A stretch of DNA of 64,000 bases from Ixodes scapularis (Eukaryota; Arthropoda; Arachnida; Ixodida; Ixodidae): positions 16,059,085 to 16,123,084 of the forward strand of contig NW_024609839.1 in assembly GCF_016920785.2 (NCBI RefSeq). Reading direction: 5' to 3'. The notes under the pieces were generated by a model. The model did not search any database and had not been told where the DNA came from. It saw nothing but the letters and a program-made list of their open reading frames with translations. This document shows positions 32,640-43,777 of this stretch, piece after piece; position 1 is the stretch's first letter; each line of letters begins with the position of its first letter. The position numbers and the translations under genes are program-made.

Positions 32640-33700
32640 CCCCATTTTTAATCTTTTGACTACCGGGTTTATCCCTTTATATTTTTTGATATAAACAAAT
32701 TTTATAAATGGCAAAAGTAAATTTTATGCAATGGAAGTGTCGCAGCCTTTTAAGAAATATTGATGATATAATTCATTTTATGGATGAGCTTCGGCCGATA
32801 GCTCTTGCTCTTCAAGAAACTCATCTTCATGGTCGCTCTCCTCATATCTTTAGAAAAGACCGTCTTAGTGATACTCCCTCTAATTGCGTGGCAGTGGTTG
32901 TACAGGGTGAGGTGGCCTCCTCTGAGGTCCCGATCTGTACACCATTTGAAGCCGTGGTAGTGCGCCTTCTTTTAGACCGGCTCATGACTGTAGTATCACT
33001 TTATTTATCACCTAACACTCCATTATGGCTTAGTGAAGTGCAGGGTCTTGTAGTTCAGCTCCCACGACCTCTTAATATTATAGGCGATTTTAATGCCAAT
33101 CACCCCTTAGAATAGTATTTGTCAAGGCTCTCGTAGAGGTGTAGTCGAATGTCTTTTATTGGCATCGGGGCTATGCTTTCTTAATGGGAGAAAGCCAACA
33201 TTTTTCAGTCTAGCCCACACCACATTTACATCCATAGGTCTGTCGATTTTATCCCCCTCATTGTTGCCTTGGTTTAATTGGAAAGTTCTGAACAACCCTT
33301 TTGGCAGTCATCACTTCCCGATTGTTTTAGAGAGCGTTGTTCCGCTGCCCTCACTTTTGAAACGAATCTCTAGGTGGACGTTAGATAAAGCTGACTGGTC
33401 ACTTGAGTTACATTTCACTTTGGACCCGTTTCTGCTTGCTTCAGTGTCACCCGAAGATGTTAGACTGTATGTTACTGAGCAGATACTAACTCCTGCTGAG
33501 GTGTCTATTCCACGAACCTCTGGTAATGTGCAAAAAGAAAGGCAATTCATGGTAGAACAAGGAGTGTGCCACAACCTTAGTGAATCGAAACAGGACTTGG
33601 GCAAATTTCGAAGGTATCCCACATCACGTATTCTCGCAGAGTTCAGGCAGCGGAAAACTAAAGCCCGTTGGACCAGGAAGCTGTCAAAATAGAAATCCTG
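32640..33700 (+). pseudogene. Second RNase H LINE: endonuclease region
   Basis: VNFMQWKCRSLLRNIDDIIHF at 32708 on is the start of an APE endonuclease (normally QWNCR; here Lys replaces the catalytic Asn). LALQETHL is the Glu block and LNIIGDFNANHPLE the GDFNAxH block. A TAG at 33112-33114 interrupts it. The frame resumes at 33159 with PFGSHHFPIVLE, standing for the SDH block. AT-rich codon use differs from the GC-rich LINE just upstream, so this is a different family. Confidence 0.8.
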
Positions 33701-35215
33701 GATGAAGTATTATTTCTTCTATAAATAGTCTTTTACCCGGCAAGAAGGTTCGGGTTAGATACAGGAAAATAAATAGAGACTATAGGTGCATTCCAATTTG
33801 TGCACTTGATGCCCCTTCTTCATCTTTAGTTGACATCGGCAACATCCTTCGTTATTCGTTCGTTCAGTAGATTTAAATCTCGTGCAGAGCGACAAAAAAT
33901 CTCCATGTCTGAAGAAAACTCGGAGCCTTATAACAGCATTTTTGCGCAGTGTGAACTTGAAATGGCACTTCGCATAACGAGGGTCTCTGCTCCAGGACCC
34001 GACGCAGTTCATTGTGAAATTCTTCGTCGCCTTTCTCCTGAGTCCCTAAAAGGTCTTCTCTTGTTTTTCAATTTATTGTGAGAAAAAGCCTGCTTTCCCC
34101 ATGCCTAGAAGCATGCACGTGTCATCTCGCTTTTAAAGCCGCAGAAAGATCCTTCACTACCATCAAGTTACCACCCCATTGCTCTGACAAGCTGTGTTAG
34201 GAAAACATTTGAAATGCTTATTAACAGGCGGTTAGTATACATATTAGAAAGGCAAAAGGTTCCTGACAAAGGTCAGTGCGAGTTTCGCCAAGGTCGATCT
34301 ACTCTCGATAATTTGCTTCACCAGGATACCATTATACGAGAGGCATTTGCGAACAAGCAGCACTGTGTTGCAGTTTTTTTTTTATTTAGACAAGGCGTGT
34401 GATACCAAATGCAGATACGATTTCGTGAAAGACTTGTATGCTTGTAATATCCGTGGTAGGATGCTCCAATGCATTAAGAACTTTCTAACAACAGAACGTT
34501 TGAAGTACGGCTTGGCAGCACCCTGTCTCAACTTTTTGTTCAGGAAAACCGAGTCCCACAGGGAGGCATTTTGAGCGTTACTTTGTACTGAAAATGAATT
34601 CTCTCGCACGAATGTTACTTCAGTCTATTTCCTACTCTCTTTATGCTGGCGATATACAGATCTCCTCATCTTCTTACAGTCTTTCTAGTTGTGAGCGGCA
34701 GTTACAACTGGCTATAAACAAACTTTCTAAGTGGGCAGACGAAAATGGTTTCAAGTTCTCTGTTGCAATGAAAGTCTGTGTTCGTTCTTCCCTACGTCGT
34801 GGGCACTCCTTAGACCCAGCTTTGGAACTAAACAGGACTCTGATTCCTGTTAGGAAGGAGCACAGATTTTTTGGGGTTATATTTGACAAAAAAACTTACC
34901 TTCATTCCCCACTTGAAATTTCTCAATATCTCTTGCCTTCGTTCCACAAATCTTCTGAAAGTTTTGGTTGATAAATCATGGGGGTCGAATCGGAAATGTC
35001 TTTTGCATTTGTACAACGCCCTTGTGCGATCTCGTATTCATCATGGCGCCGTGGTGTACAGATCAGCTCGCCCATCTGCTCTCAAGATGTTGGATCCTGT
35101 ACTTCATCTTGGCTTTCGTTTGGCAACGGGTGCATTTCGGACATCACCTGTACTTAGTTTGTAGGCGGAATGAAATGAGATGTCGCTGCGTAAAAGACGT
35201 CAATACCTCAGCCTA
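33701..35215 (+). pseudogene. Second RNase H LINE: reverse transcriptase region, degraded
   Basis: Blocks appear in shifting frames: ALRITRVSAPGPDAVHCEIL (the sequence before palm 1), PSSYHPIALTSCVRKTFEML-like near 34155, GQCEFRQGRSTLDNLLHQDT (block 3), FFLFRQGVxxT-like (palm A, its Asp lost in a frame change), SYSLYAGDIQISSS (palm C; YxDD changed to YAGD) and KLSKWADENGFKFS (palm D). The thumb region HLYNALVRSRIHHGAVVYRS is followed by a stop. Many frameshifts; clearly inactive. Confidence 0.8.
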
Positions 35216-36515
35216 GGCTACGCGTCTAGGATCTTAGCCCCAACCCGGATCACCCAAAATATAATTCCGTACAAAGGTGTCAATTCTACCGTCTCCTTGA
35301 AAATAACCCAAGCATTGTCAGACCCGTGCGTTTTTGTATAGAAAAAATACGTTCCTTACTCCAACTTCGTCTGGACGAACTTAACCTAATTCAGAACGCA
35401 GTCCGCGTTGCGCACTGGAATGTGGTGTTTCTCTTTTTTTTTTGTGACTAGACTTTTACTAAGTTTAATAAGAATAGCATATCAGCTCTTGCGAATCAGC
35501 AGGAATTCTTTGAACTGGAAGAGAAATATAAAGAATATACTAAATTTTACACGGACGGTGCCAAGACTTGATCGTTTGTCGGCTGTGCGGTGCGCTCTGC
35601 TCGTCTTGTGAAAGTCCAACCTCTACAGGAATTCGCGCGTATATTTACTGCTGAAATCTATGCGGTGTGTTTTTCGTTGGATTATATTCTGAAGACTAAA
35701 ACCAGACGGACCGTAATATTTGTGGACTCTCTGAGTGCCATTACTGCAATATGCTCTCTAAAAGCCACTAAGAGTATGCTTGTAGAACAGGTGTGAAGTA
35801 AACTTAACGGGGATTTACGTAAAGGTCACAATATAAAATTCTGTTGGGTTTCAAGTCATGTGTGAATAAAAGGTAATGAGGAGGCAAACAGGCCCGCTGC
35901 ATATACAGGTAACTGCTCTCAAGATCAAGCTAGCTTGCCCTATCAGGATATCAAATGATTGATTAAGTCATCCTTGTTTTCATTTATGGCAGACAGAGTG
36001 GGCCATCGAGTCTAATAACAACCTCCATGTAAGAAAACCAGTCCTTGGGTCTTGGGAGAGCTCCTCACTCAAGAACCGCTTTCACGAAGTTGTATTGTGC
36101 CGGCTTCGAATTGGTCACTCTTTCAATACACACAGACATCTGCTTCGTGTCGAGGATCTACCAGTTTTTGAGCATTGTGGAGAGGTGTTGACCATCTTAC
36201 TATTCGCCATATTTTGTGGCTCTGCCCGGGATTCGACACTGAACGACGTGCTCATTTTCTAGAGCTTTCTTTAGGCTTTGTATTGCATTTCATCCCGCTC
36301 TCCTGCTGGGTTAGCACCCTCTCGTTACACTTGATCGAGTATTAGCACTTATTACTAGTACAGGCCCTATACAGCAGGTCTAGTCCCAGCTATTTTCAGG
36401 ATTGCCTTTTTATAATGACGTGACCATAGGAGCTTCACCAGCTAATTTATTCTGGCGCAGTATGGCCTCTGTTGTTTTTGCGCCACGAAACCCGCAAACA
36501 ACAACAACTGACCTC
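35216..36515 (+). pseudogene. Second RNase H LINE: RNase H, zinc tail and 3' end
   Basis: KFYTDGAKT-type sequence near 35545 (ttttacacggacggtgcc) marks the first RNase H Asp. FARIFTAEIYAVCFSLDYIL carries the Glu and RTVIFVDSLSAITAICSL the second Asp. A C-terminal region with LCRLRIGHSFNTHRHLLRVE and EHCGEVL is at about 36090-36190. The 3' end carries GCGCCACGAAACCCGCAAACAACAACAAC at about 36480-36509, a simple CAA tail. It is 5' to 3' colinear with the endonuclease and RT remnants, giving one element of about 3.9 kb. Confidence 0.75.
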
Positions 36516-39425
36516 AAGGGTAGGAACTATAAAAGGACATCACTAAACTCGCCTGCACAGTACGAGCCCTGGCACAAGCCTCTCGGTTAGAGGTTTGTCA
36601 TGGCCGATCCTGAGTTCATAGAGTGCGAACCGTTTTAATTATAGAACCTCCAGAACCATTATTTCGAAAATTCTACGCGCTGTTCTTTGTTGTCGTTCGG
36701 TTGGAACGCCTCTAAGAAGGGGCGTCAAAAGAGGGGAACGGAAAAGGGGAGGCGTCATCCATCCCCCCCCCCCCCCTCCAGTGGCGTCGACAGGGCATGG
36801 GCATAAGGGGGATAAGGCGGGAGGCGATCGCCCCAGCCCCAGACCATAGCCTTCTATAGACCGTTCCACTCGGAAGAGCGGAAAGCGAAAAAATGTGCTC
36901 CCCCTCTCACCCAATGCGTCGTCCGCTCCGCCGAGTGGGCTGTACCTAACGTTCGGCTGGCGTTCAAACTCTGTTTTATATCGCGTCATTTTGGAAATTT
37001 CAAGCCCAGATGCGCGGATTTTGATACGCAAGTTGTCATGTAATGCTATGCTGTATAAAATGACTAATCTGGTCCAATTGAGCTGTTACCTGCGCGCGAA
37101 TAAAATAAAATTTTGGGAAAACTGTATCAGAGTGGCGGGTCTCTCCGGCGAAATGTAAATTAGGTTGCTGTAGCTTTTTTTAGTATACAAAGTTTGCACT
37201 GGTGTTGGCCTTTAGCGACCATGAGTGGAAGTCTTGAATAATAAATGAGAAAGGGTTCTCCTGACGTAATAGACGCAATGGTTAAATATAGTACTGCTGG
37301 CTGGCTCCACTGCTATTAAAGTAACGGAACAAAGACACGCTAGTTGATCATTTACTGAAATAAAACAGCAGAGCGCTATGGGCTGATTTTGCAGTAGCCA
37401 TAAATATTCTTAGAACGTGAACCACGAGCGAGATTTCGATGTTCGGTACAGCCCGCCGGTACAGCACAAAGATGGAAAAAGGCAACCTCCCGATTTGTCA
37501 TCTGCTAGCGGAGTCGGGCGAGTGCCCTTTTTCTCGTTTTACCCCGACGAACCTGCTGAACTTCTCGGATGTGTGGAGAGGGCGCTGCGGTCGAACGAAA
37601 TGGCGCCGCCCTGGGAGCGCTAAATGTAATGGTCTATGTAGTGCCCAGATATTTCAGAAAGGTATAATACGAAATACGAGCGAGGGATATCCCCCTTTAT
37701 CACTACAATCACCCCCCTCTCTCTCTCTCTTTCTCTTTCACAAGAACATTTTCTTCGACACTTCTCGACCCCTATTTTGCGTAGTGTGGGTTGGTCGTTC
37801 CTCGCCATTGCCCATCGCCCCTCATCTCTCAGACATTATCGACGACCCTACATACACCGCCTCTGGGTGACAACGGTAGCGTTGTTGAAAGTGGCGGAAA
37901 ATGAGCTCTAAAGTAGCACGGCTCCCCAATATCACAAATTTGAATCTTCGCCTCGATTCCAAAGCAAAGATTTTGGCCTCAAATAATTCATTCCCAAAGT
38001 TGTGAAACGTCACTTCGTCGTCACTAATAACTTCGACAGACGTCGATCTTGTGACAAAAAGTCTAGAAGATTCACAGACGGCCTAGAGACAATCTCAACA
38101 GCATGCGATCTAACGCGGCGTACGGATATAGGGAAAAGCGGGTGCGACGTCATTAGTGCAGCCGATCAAACGGCTGGCCCCAAGGTATTGCTCCCCCACA
38201 CTCCGACGAAGCTCACTACGACTTTGTGTTGCACATTCCTGCTAGAATTTGAGCACCGAGAGAGTTTGAATAATTGACATCTCGTCCCGCGTGGCACAAT
38301 CGTCGCGAGAGTCCAATCAGCACGCTCTGCGAACTTCGTCCCCAACTTCGTGTTTGACGAGTTTGGCGACCCTGCTCTCTCAAGCGCATGGTGGTGCTGA
38401 AGGTGAACTTCGCTAAAGCCCCTCTATCCTGGAAAAAAATGGCGCTATTTGTTGTTGTAGAAATACTCGAGGCAGGTGCCGCGTGTCACTTCTGCGAAAT
38501 TCATGGCGTCTGAAATCTAGCTCAGTGCTACGCTGTGCCGCCATGATCTTCCCAAGGGCTGCACGTTGCACGTGCCTCGTGCATCGACACCTTGCGCTAC
38601 TTTTGAAATGTGAAGGGGCTTTAGACTTCACTGGCGGCTGTAGTTTAGTCCCTTCCTGCTTATCACGAGCTTGCGATTAGCTTTTCTAACGTTTTATAAA
38701 CGTGCATTGCACACCACCAAGATCGTAGTTCTTCTCCCAAGACAAGGGGGAGCTCGTTCTGAGCCTGCGTTCACCATGGAAAACTCGCTTCTCGACCGGC
38801 AACTTTACGAAATATTTGCTACAGATGTTTGACTCTCGCGACTAGGCCAGATTTACGTTATGCGGTACCGCGATACGAACTTTGCGTGACACGAATGGCC
38901 ATGAGAGTTGATCACAAGGTTTGCCGTCATGCTGGAGCCGAAAATTTTAGCTTTCGCCGTAGGCCCCTGAAACAACAATTCAAGAGAGGATATCTACAAA
39001 ACTACAAAAAGCACCCCTCCCCCTCCCTAAGAAAAAAAAAAAAAAAAAACATACTGTAGTTCAGGAATACTTCTTTCACTAAAACCCGTCATAACCTTAA
39101 CCACGAGAAAATATATCGGAGTTACTCTTAAAGCCGCAGTCAAACTGCTCAAAAATCATACAAAGGATATGGTAAACGCCGTAGACATGATGACAGAAGA
39201 AACTGCGGGCACGTCTCAAGCCTGTTCGAAGCAGGTTTTCTTCTATGCTTCGCTCATGTTTCCAGAGAGTTTTAAGAGCGAAGTCGTTATGCGCTGGGAT
39301 CTGAGAGAAAATGCGTCCAGGGATGTAGGCAGGAAACTTCCCATAGGTCGTTGCAGGTATAAATTAAAAAAAAATAAAACGAGGAAGCAACCAGCGTCAT
39401 TCCGCCTTTCTTGACATTATTAGAT
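36516..39425. other. No gene recognised
   Basis: Contains a poly-C run at about 36764-36778, a CT-rich tract at about 37714-37738 and a run of A at about 39031-39050. Frames at 36639-37031 (minus), 37439-37870 (plus) and 38002-38277 (plus) are open but unrecognised. 39118-39340 partly matches the dispersed repeat at 20155-20430. Confidence 0.4.
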
Positions 39426-39463
39426 AGTGAGGCACTGATCCCTTGTTATCCTCTCTAGGCATC

Positions 39464-39600
39464 GTCCTCGAGGTCACCCTAGAAGTCGCCCCTGTGGCCG
39501 TTCGCGAGGGCGCCCTAGGCGTCGTCCTCGAGGTAGTCCTAGTAGTCGTCCTTCAGGTCGTCCCAGACGTCGCCCTCCAAGACCTCCTAGACGTCGTTAA
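39464..39600 (+). other. Arginine/proline-rich possible terminal exon
   Basis: After a pyrimidine tract and AG (CCTTGTTATCCTCTCTAG ending at about 39460), one frame reads a strictly patterned basic peptide, for example RGRPRRRPRGSPSSRPSG, ending RRPPRPPRRR at a TAA (about 39598). The DNA is a diverged short-period repeat (CGTCCTCGAGGT-like), so another frame reads a Val/Leu-rich peptide. It could be the last exon of a basic secreted peptide or a minisatellite. No upstream exon is visible. Confidence 0.2.
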
Positions 39601-39731
39601 AATAACAGGTTCGCTGGCTCTCCATCTTCACGTGAAGTGAAAGTGCTCTACAATTTTTTTATTTTTGTTTTGTTTTTATGGGTAACGCGACAAAGCAAAA
39701 ACGCGCCTCAGACTGTAGGGAAATTTAAGGA

Positions 39732-39890
39732 ACGATTTTTGCACATCCGATAAGGTATGATGGGCTCTCAGGTACCAACTGCGCATGCGCTACCACAGAA
39801 GACTCGCACATGCGCAGATCGTACCGGCGGGCCCATCATACCGTATCGATGTGCAAAAACGGTTCCCGAAAACTCCCTATTATCTGCAAA
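39732..39890. mobile_element. Fold-back MITE, copy 1
   Basis: Long inverted arms: the left arm CGATTTTTGCACATCCGATA continues GGTATGATGGGC and the right arm returns GCCCATCATACCGTATCGAT and GTGCAAAAACGG. Between them is CTGCGCATGCGCTACCACAGAAG, itself partly palindromic. The second copy is at 40258-40405. No coding capacity. Family unknown. Confidence 0.6.
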
Positions 39891-40257
39891 CTGTCTTTTC
39901 TACGACGTATGAGCAGCGTGACAGTGGCTTCACACTGTACCGCAGCGGACGCTACGAGCCATTCGAGTCAATCCAGCGTCGTGAACGTATCCAAGGGACT
40001 ATACTCTAAACGATGTTCCACTTACTAAACGTCAGTATAGTATGCTTCCTTACGGATAGTTTTAGGATTAACGGCTGTTATCGATGGACTTTTTACGCAT
40101 AGTACGTGTAAGAAAAAGGTCAATTTATACGAGGACTTATGCTTGAAGGGTTATTCATTAAGAGCCATAACCACTCCCAGGAAAAAGACAGATATATTGC
40201 AACAGGAAGAGGATGAGGGGAATACCGAGCGTTCCGGTTGCTCTCTTATTGGGGATT

Positions 40258-40405
40258 TTTAGGGAACCGTGTTTGCCCATCCCATACGGTACGATGGGCC
40301 CTTCGGTACGAACTGCGCATGCGCTACCACAGAAGTCTCTCATATGCGTGGTTCGTACCGCAGGGCTCATCGTACGGTATCGGATGTGCAAAAACGGTTC
40401 CCCCA
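40258..40405. mobile_element. Fold-back MITE, copy 2
   Basis: Same structure as copy 1: CCCATACGGTACGATGGGCC on the left, TGCGCATGCGCTACCACAGA in the loop, and GGCTCATCGTACGGTATCGG with ATGTGCAAAAACGG on the right. The arms are about 60 bp. Outer bases read GGGAACCG / CGGTTCCC. Confidence 0.6.
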
Positions 40406-40409
40406 ACTT

Positions 40410-41330
40410 TCTTTTGTTTTTTATTCAGTCTGTTTAGTTTTAACTTCGTTGCATCTTGCAACCTTCTGGCAGATTGCTTTTCACCGGACATTGAAAAAAA
40501 GGCTCTTTTATACATTTTAATGGCTTATTTTATTTTATTTGCTTTATTTTGAGAGCCGCAGAAAGAGCCCTATGCATTTTTATTTGAGCACCGAAACATA
40601 TCGTATCCAATTCACAAAAGAATGCAGTGCACCTTATGCTGAAAGAAAACATCAATTCACACTCGACATGTTCCTTCAGATACAAAAATGGCAATAACAA
40701 GGTTACCTGAGCTAGACCCAAATTTGTCAGAAAACAGTTGCAAACGAGTCATGGGGTCGGTTTTGTACGGGAAAAAAAAGATAAATTAAGGAGCAAACAC
40801 GTCTAACTTCCTGAGGAACTATGAAATTTACACAACTTAGTAGCGCCACTGAGTCTAGAAAACCATTATTACGCTTGTACAACAACATAAAACCTCTGAT
40901 CATCCGTCTGGTGCAAGATTTTTAATCGAATCAGATTATACACTTTATTTTAGTCATAAAATACACAGGGTTGTCTATATCAATCACACAACACACTGAT
41001 AAATTTATTTTGGATACGCTTAATACTGGACGACTTGGTCACTCCAATGGAGCTACAAAAGACTGAGGCATACTCAAAGTGTCTCTGTCCAAGAGAACGT
41101 AATAACATGAAAATAGAAACTGGGTCCCTAGAGCTTTTAAATATATGCGTTATGAAACCTAAGTGCGTAGAGGCGAATTGACATGCGCAACCTGATGATT
41201 AAAATAAATTTCAATTTATATATGAACACCCACGTCCCGATTCAGAGACACACGACTAATGACAGTAGTACCTAAAGCAGAATCGCATAATGTCACTTTT
41301 TATTTTCGTTTTATTCTTTCTGAACAAGTC
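40410..41330. other. No gene recognised
   Basis: AT-rich DNA with no long open frame or structure I can support. Confidence 0.5.
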
Positions 41331-41455
41331 AATTCAGGAATTGGCCGACCGACTGGTACAATAAAACTGCATTTATAAAATGGCCCGTGGTCTCGCAGTC
41401 GGTGCTCGTAGCTCGAGCACGGCGAGCCCGAGCTCTTGTTCCAGCATGGTTGTCC
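41330..41455 (-). mobile_element. Ty3/Gypsy 3' LTR, distal part
   Basis: Minus-strand LTR sequence (GAGACCAC, GACTGCGAGACCACxGGC, AGCTACGAGCACCGACTGCG) that aligns with the LTR copy at 49013-49148 and continues to AATAAA-like sequence near 41312. It is cut at 41455 by the hAT-like element. The other part of the same LTR is at 43679-43716. Confidence 0.65.
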
Positions 41456-43678
41456 TAGAGCCACTCGATATGGCAGCGTAGCTGCCGGAGTAGCGCCACG
41501 CTTTTCCCTGTGCCGCATCTCACCGGGATTGGTCACACGCGGTACCATAGCAACGAGCTGAGCTGGCTCGGTTCCCTTAGCAACCGACTACTCGTCACGT
41601 GACCTCGCAAGAGTCGTGATGTCACCGGTAAGATGGCAGCGCCCAGAGCTGGTGGATACGAGTTTGTTCGGTGCGCGGTAGTCGTAATGTGCCGCTGCTT
41701 GCCGACGATTTCGGACTTCTTCGTGCTCTCTGACGCAGGTATAACGTGAAGATCTGAAAGAATGTGACTTTGTACCTTTTCTGTGCAAGATCGCTCTGGA
41801 TATTAGCACCTGTGCGACAGCATCAGTCATATCGCCGTAGCGGTGCTCGTATTCCTGGAAGTGTTCGAGGATCGATAAGACATTTTGCATGCAATTTTCG
41901 CATGCGCCTAGCCTTGTTTGAACGTTGGAATCTCTGACAATCAATGCGATTTGTATGCGTCGTATGTTGGAACTTGGGGAAGTTGTTTCAGCACCAGGTA
42001 ACCGCGTATTCACAAACTTTTAGCGAGGAAGCTCCTGCGATCTTTACGTTTTGTACTAATCAACGATCTTACGATATCGCTTTAGGATAACATTTTCGTA
42101 ATTTGTAGCTCCCTTTGAATGTTGGAATCTCTGACAATCAAAACGAAAGGTATAAGTCGTGTGTAGGGCCTAGGGGAAGTTGTTTCAGCCCTGGGTAACC
42201 TAATAATCACAGCAACTTGAAGCGAGGAAGCGCCTGCGACCTTTAACCTTTTGTACTAATCGACGATTTTACGAATTGACAGTTCTGAAGACTTTGATAA
42301 ACGTCCTTTCGTTGCAATAGCTTGCATTTGATCGCAGTGTTTTTTTGTTTGTTTTTTCAACTCGTTTGCTCAAATGGCGTATATGAAATGACCTGCTTTA
42401 TAAGAATGCATCAACACACACTATTAAATTTATATGCTCAGAGGTGTGTTCATATTTGTAATTAACAAGTTACAGACAATTATTTTTTACGAGTGTAACA
42501 TTTATTTTCCGCAGCTGGGCCCCTTTTGTACTCATAAATGTCCTTGTGCTATGATGCTATCATCATGTGTGTATGGTTCTAAATATCCTCTTTGCAATGC
42601 CTACAAAAGCCAAAATGACGTCCGCCGACCCCAGCTCACACATTTGAAACGAAAACTGCGTCACTCGGACGTATGCGCTCTTCAACAATCAATTCGTCGA
42701 TGAATATTTGAATTCGCGTTCGTATCCAATGGGTGCACATGAGTCACTTGCGAATGGCAAGTTCTATGGTGTGCTTAAAAAGCACGGTGGAAGCTTGGGG
42801 TCATCGCTCCGGTGCCCTAGCATGTCACGACCGCGTGATTCCACTGTTCTCTTTTGAGTTGAGGATTAAAGCTAAGGAGGAAGAAATTAAGGAATCATTT
42901 CATGGTCCTTTTAACACGGGTATGCGTGCTACACCTGATAAAAATATTGTCATTTTGCATGCCGGTAAACTTCCGGACGACCGATTGGCCTGTCGGCAAG
43001 AACACCTCATATCCGGCCTCCGTCTCTTTTGATGGCGTTAACAATCCTCTGTAGACCACCGTGCTGTCCTTCTTGGTTTAACCCCGTCGACTGTTGATCG
43101 CCCAAAACGAGGTTGATACCATCGTCGACGTCGCTCCCCGCCAGTCGGTGAAATAATCTCATCTTGAATGAATGATTGGGTCTTGAAGAATAATGGTGCT
43201 AAGCATACATTCTCTTACTATGGGGCAGTCGAGCAGCAGTCATGTCCCAAGGCAATCGTCCTGTCGTGGCCGGTGTAATCGAATTTTGTTCCATAGGAGC
43301 GAAGTCCAAAAGTACAAGGACAATACGTTCGTCCCACGAAGCCGCCGCCAACCCCGTGGCGCAGAAAACCACTTTCCTTGTCCGTGCACGCCGCAAATCG
43401 TCTCATTTCACAGAAGAAACAGGCACCGGGCTCCTCCAGAGCCCCGTGCCGTACCGCCATGCAAAGCGTCCTTTAAGTTTTTTACCACTTTTCAATGAAC
43501 GAATGGAGATATCAACTAGATAAAGGTTGCCGCCTAACGTCGCTAGCAGTACGGTTACCATAGAAACCTCTCAGGCCCAAAATGGAGATCACTATAGGTG
43601 CTTCTGACGTCGTGTATCTAGATAATTTTGCGTCGTGTCGCTACTCTGGCAGCTACGCTGCCATATAAAGTGGCTCTA
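41456..43678. mobile_element. hAT-like DNA transposon inserted in a Gypsy LTR, 8-bp target duplication
   Basis: The element begins TAGAGCCACTCGATATGGCA and, read from its other end, TAGAGCCACTTTATATGGCA. The terminal inverted repeats run about 45 bp and include a small hairpin (GGCAGC/GCTGCC). The flanks GGTTGTCC at 41448-41455 and 43679-43686 are identical, and the uninterrupted LTR copy at about 49108-49115 has a single GGTTGTCC. An 8-bp duplication with YARNG-type ends (TAGAG) is the hAT signature. I see no transposase. Frames at 41588-42013 (minus) and 43218-43460 (minus, EEPGACFFCEMRRFAACTDK) are unrecognised and may be captured sequence. Confidence 0.8.
41917..42290. repeat. Two-copy tandem repeat of about 197 bp within the hAT-like element
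   Basis: TTTGAACGTTGGAATCTCTG at about 41917 recurs as TTTGAATGTTGGAATCTCTG at about 42114. The following GGGGAAGTTGTTTCAGC, AGCGAGGAAGC, CCTGCGA and TTTTGTACTAATC motifs repeat in the same order. Confidence 0.7.
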
Positions 43679-43716
43679 GGTTGTCCCGGCATATGAATCA
43701 TAAAATGCAAGCTACA
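43679..43716 (-). mobile_element. Ty3/Gypsy 3' LTR, proximal part with polypurine tract
   Basis: On the minus strand the polypurine tract AAGGGGGAGGC (about 43719-43729) precedes TGTAGCTTGCATTTTATGAT, the start of the LTR, which matches the start of the LTR copy at 49148. It is split from the rest of the LTR by the hAT-like element. Confidence 0.7.
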
Positions 43717-43777
43717 ATAGCCTCCCCCTTAAAAGAAAAAAAAATACAGATGGGAGCATATGTTCAGGGAATGCTCA

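Noticed and set aside
41588..42013. hAT transposase in the 2.2-kb element
   Set aside because: The frame shows no BED finger, RNase H-like core or hAT dimerisation motif that I can identify.
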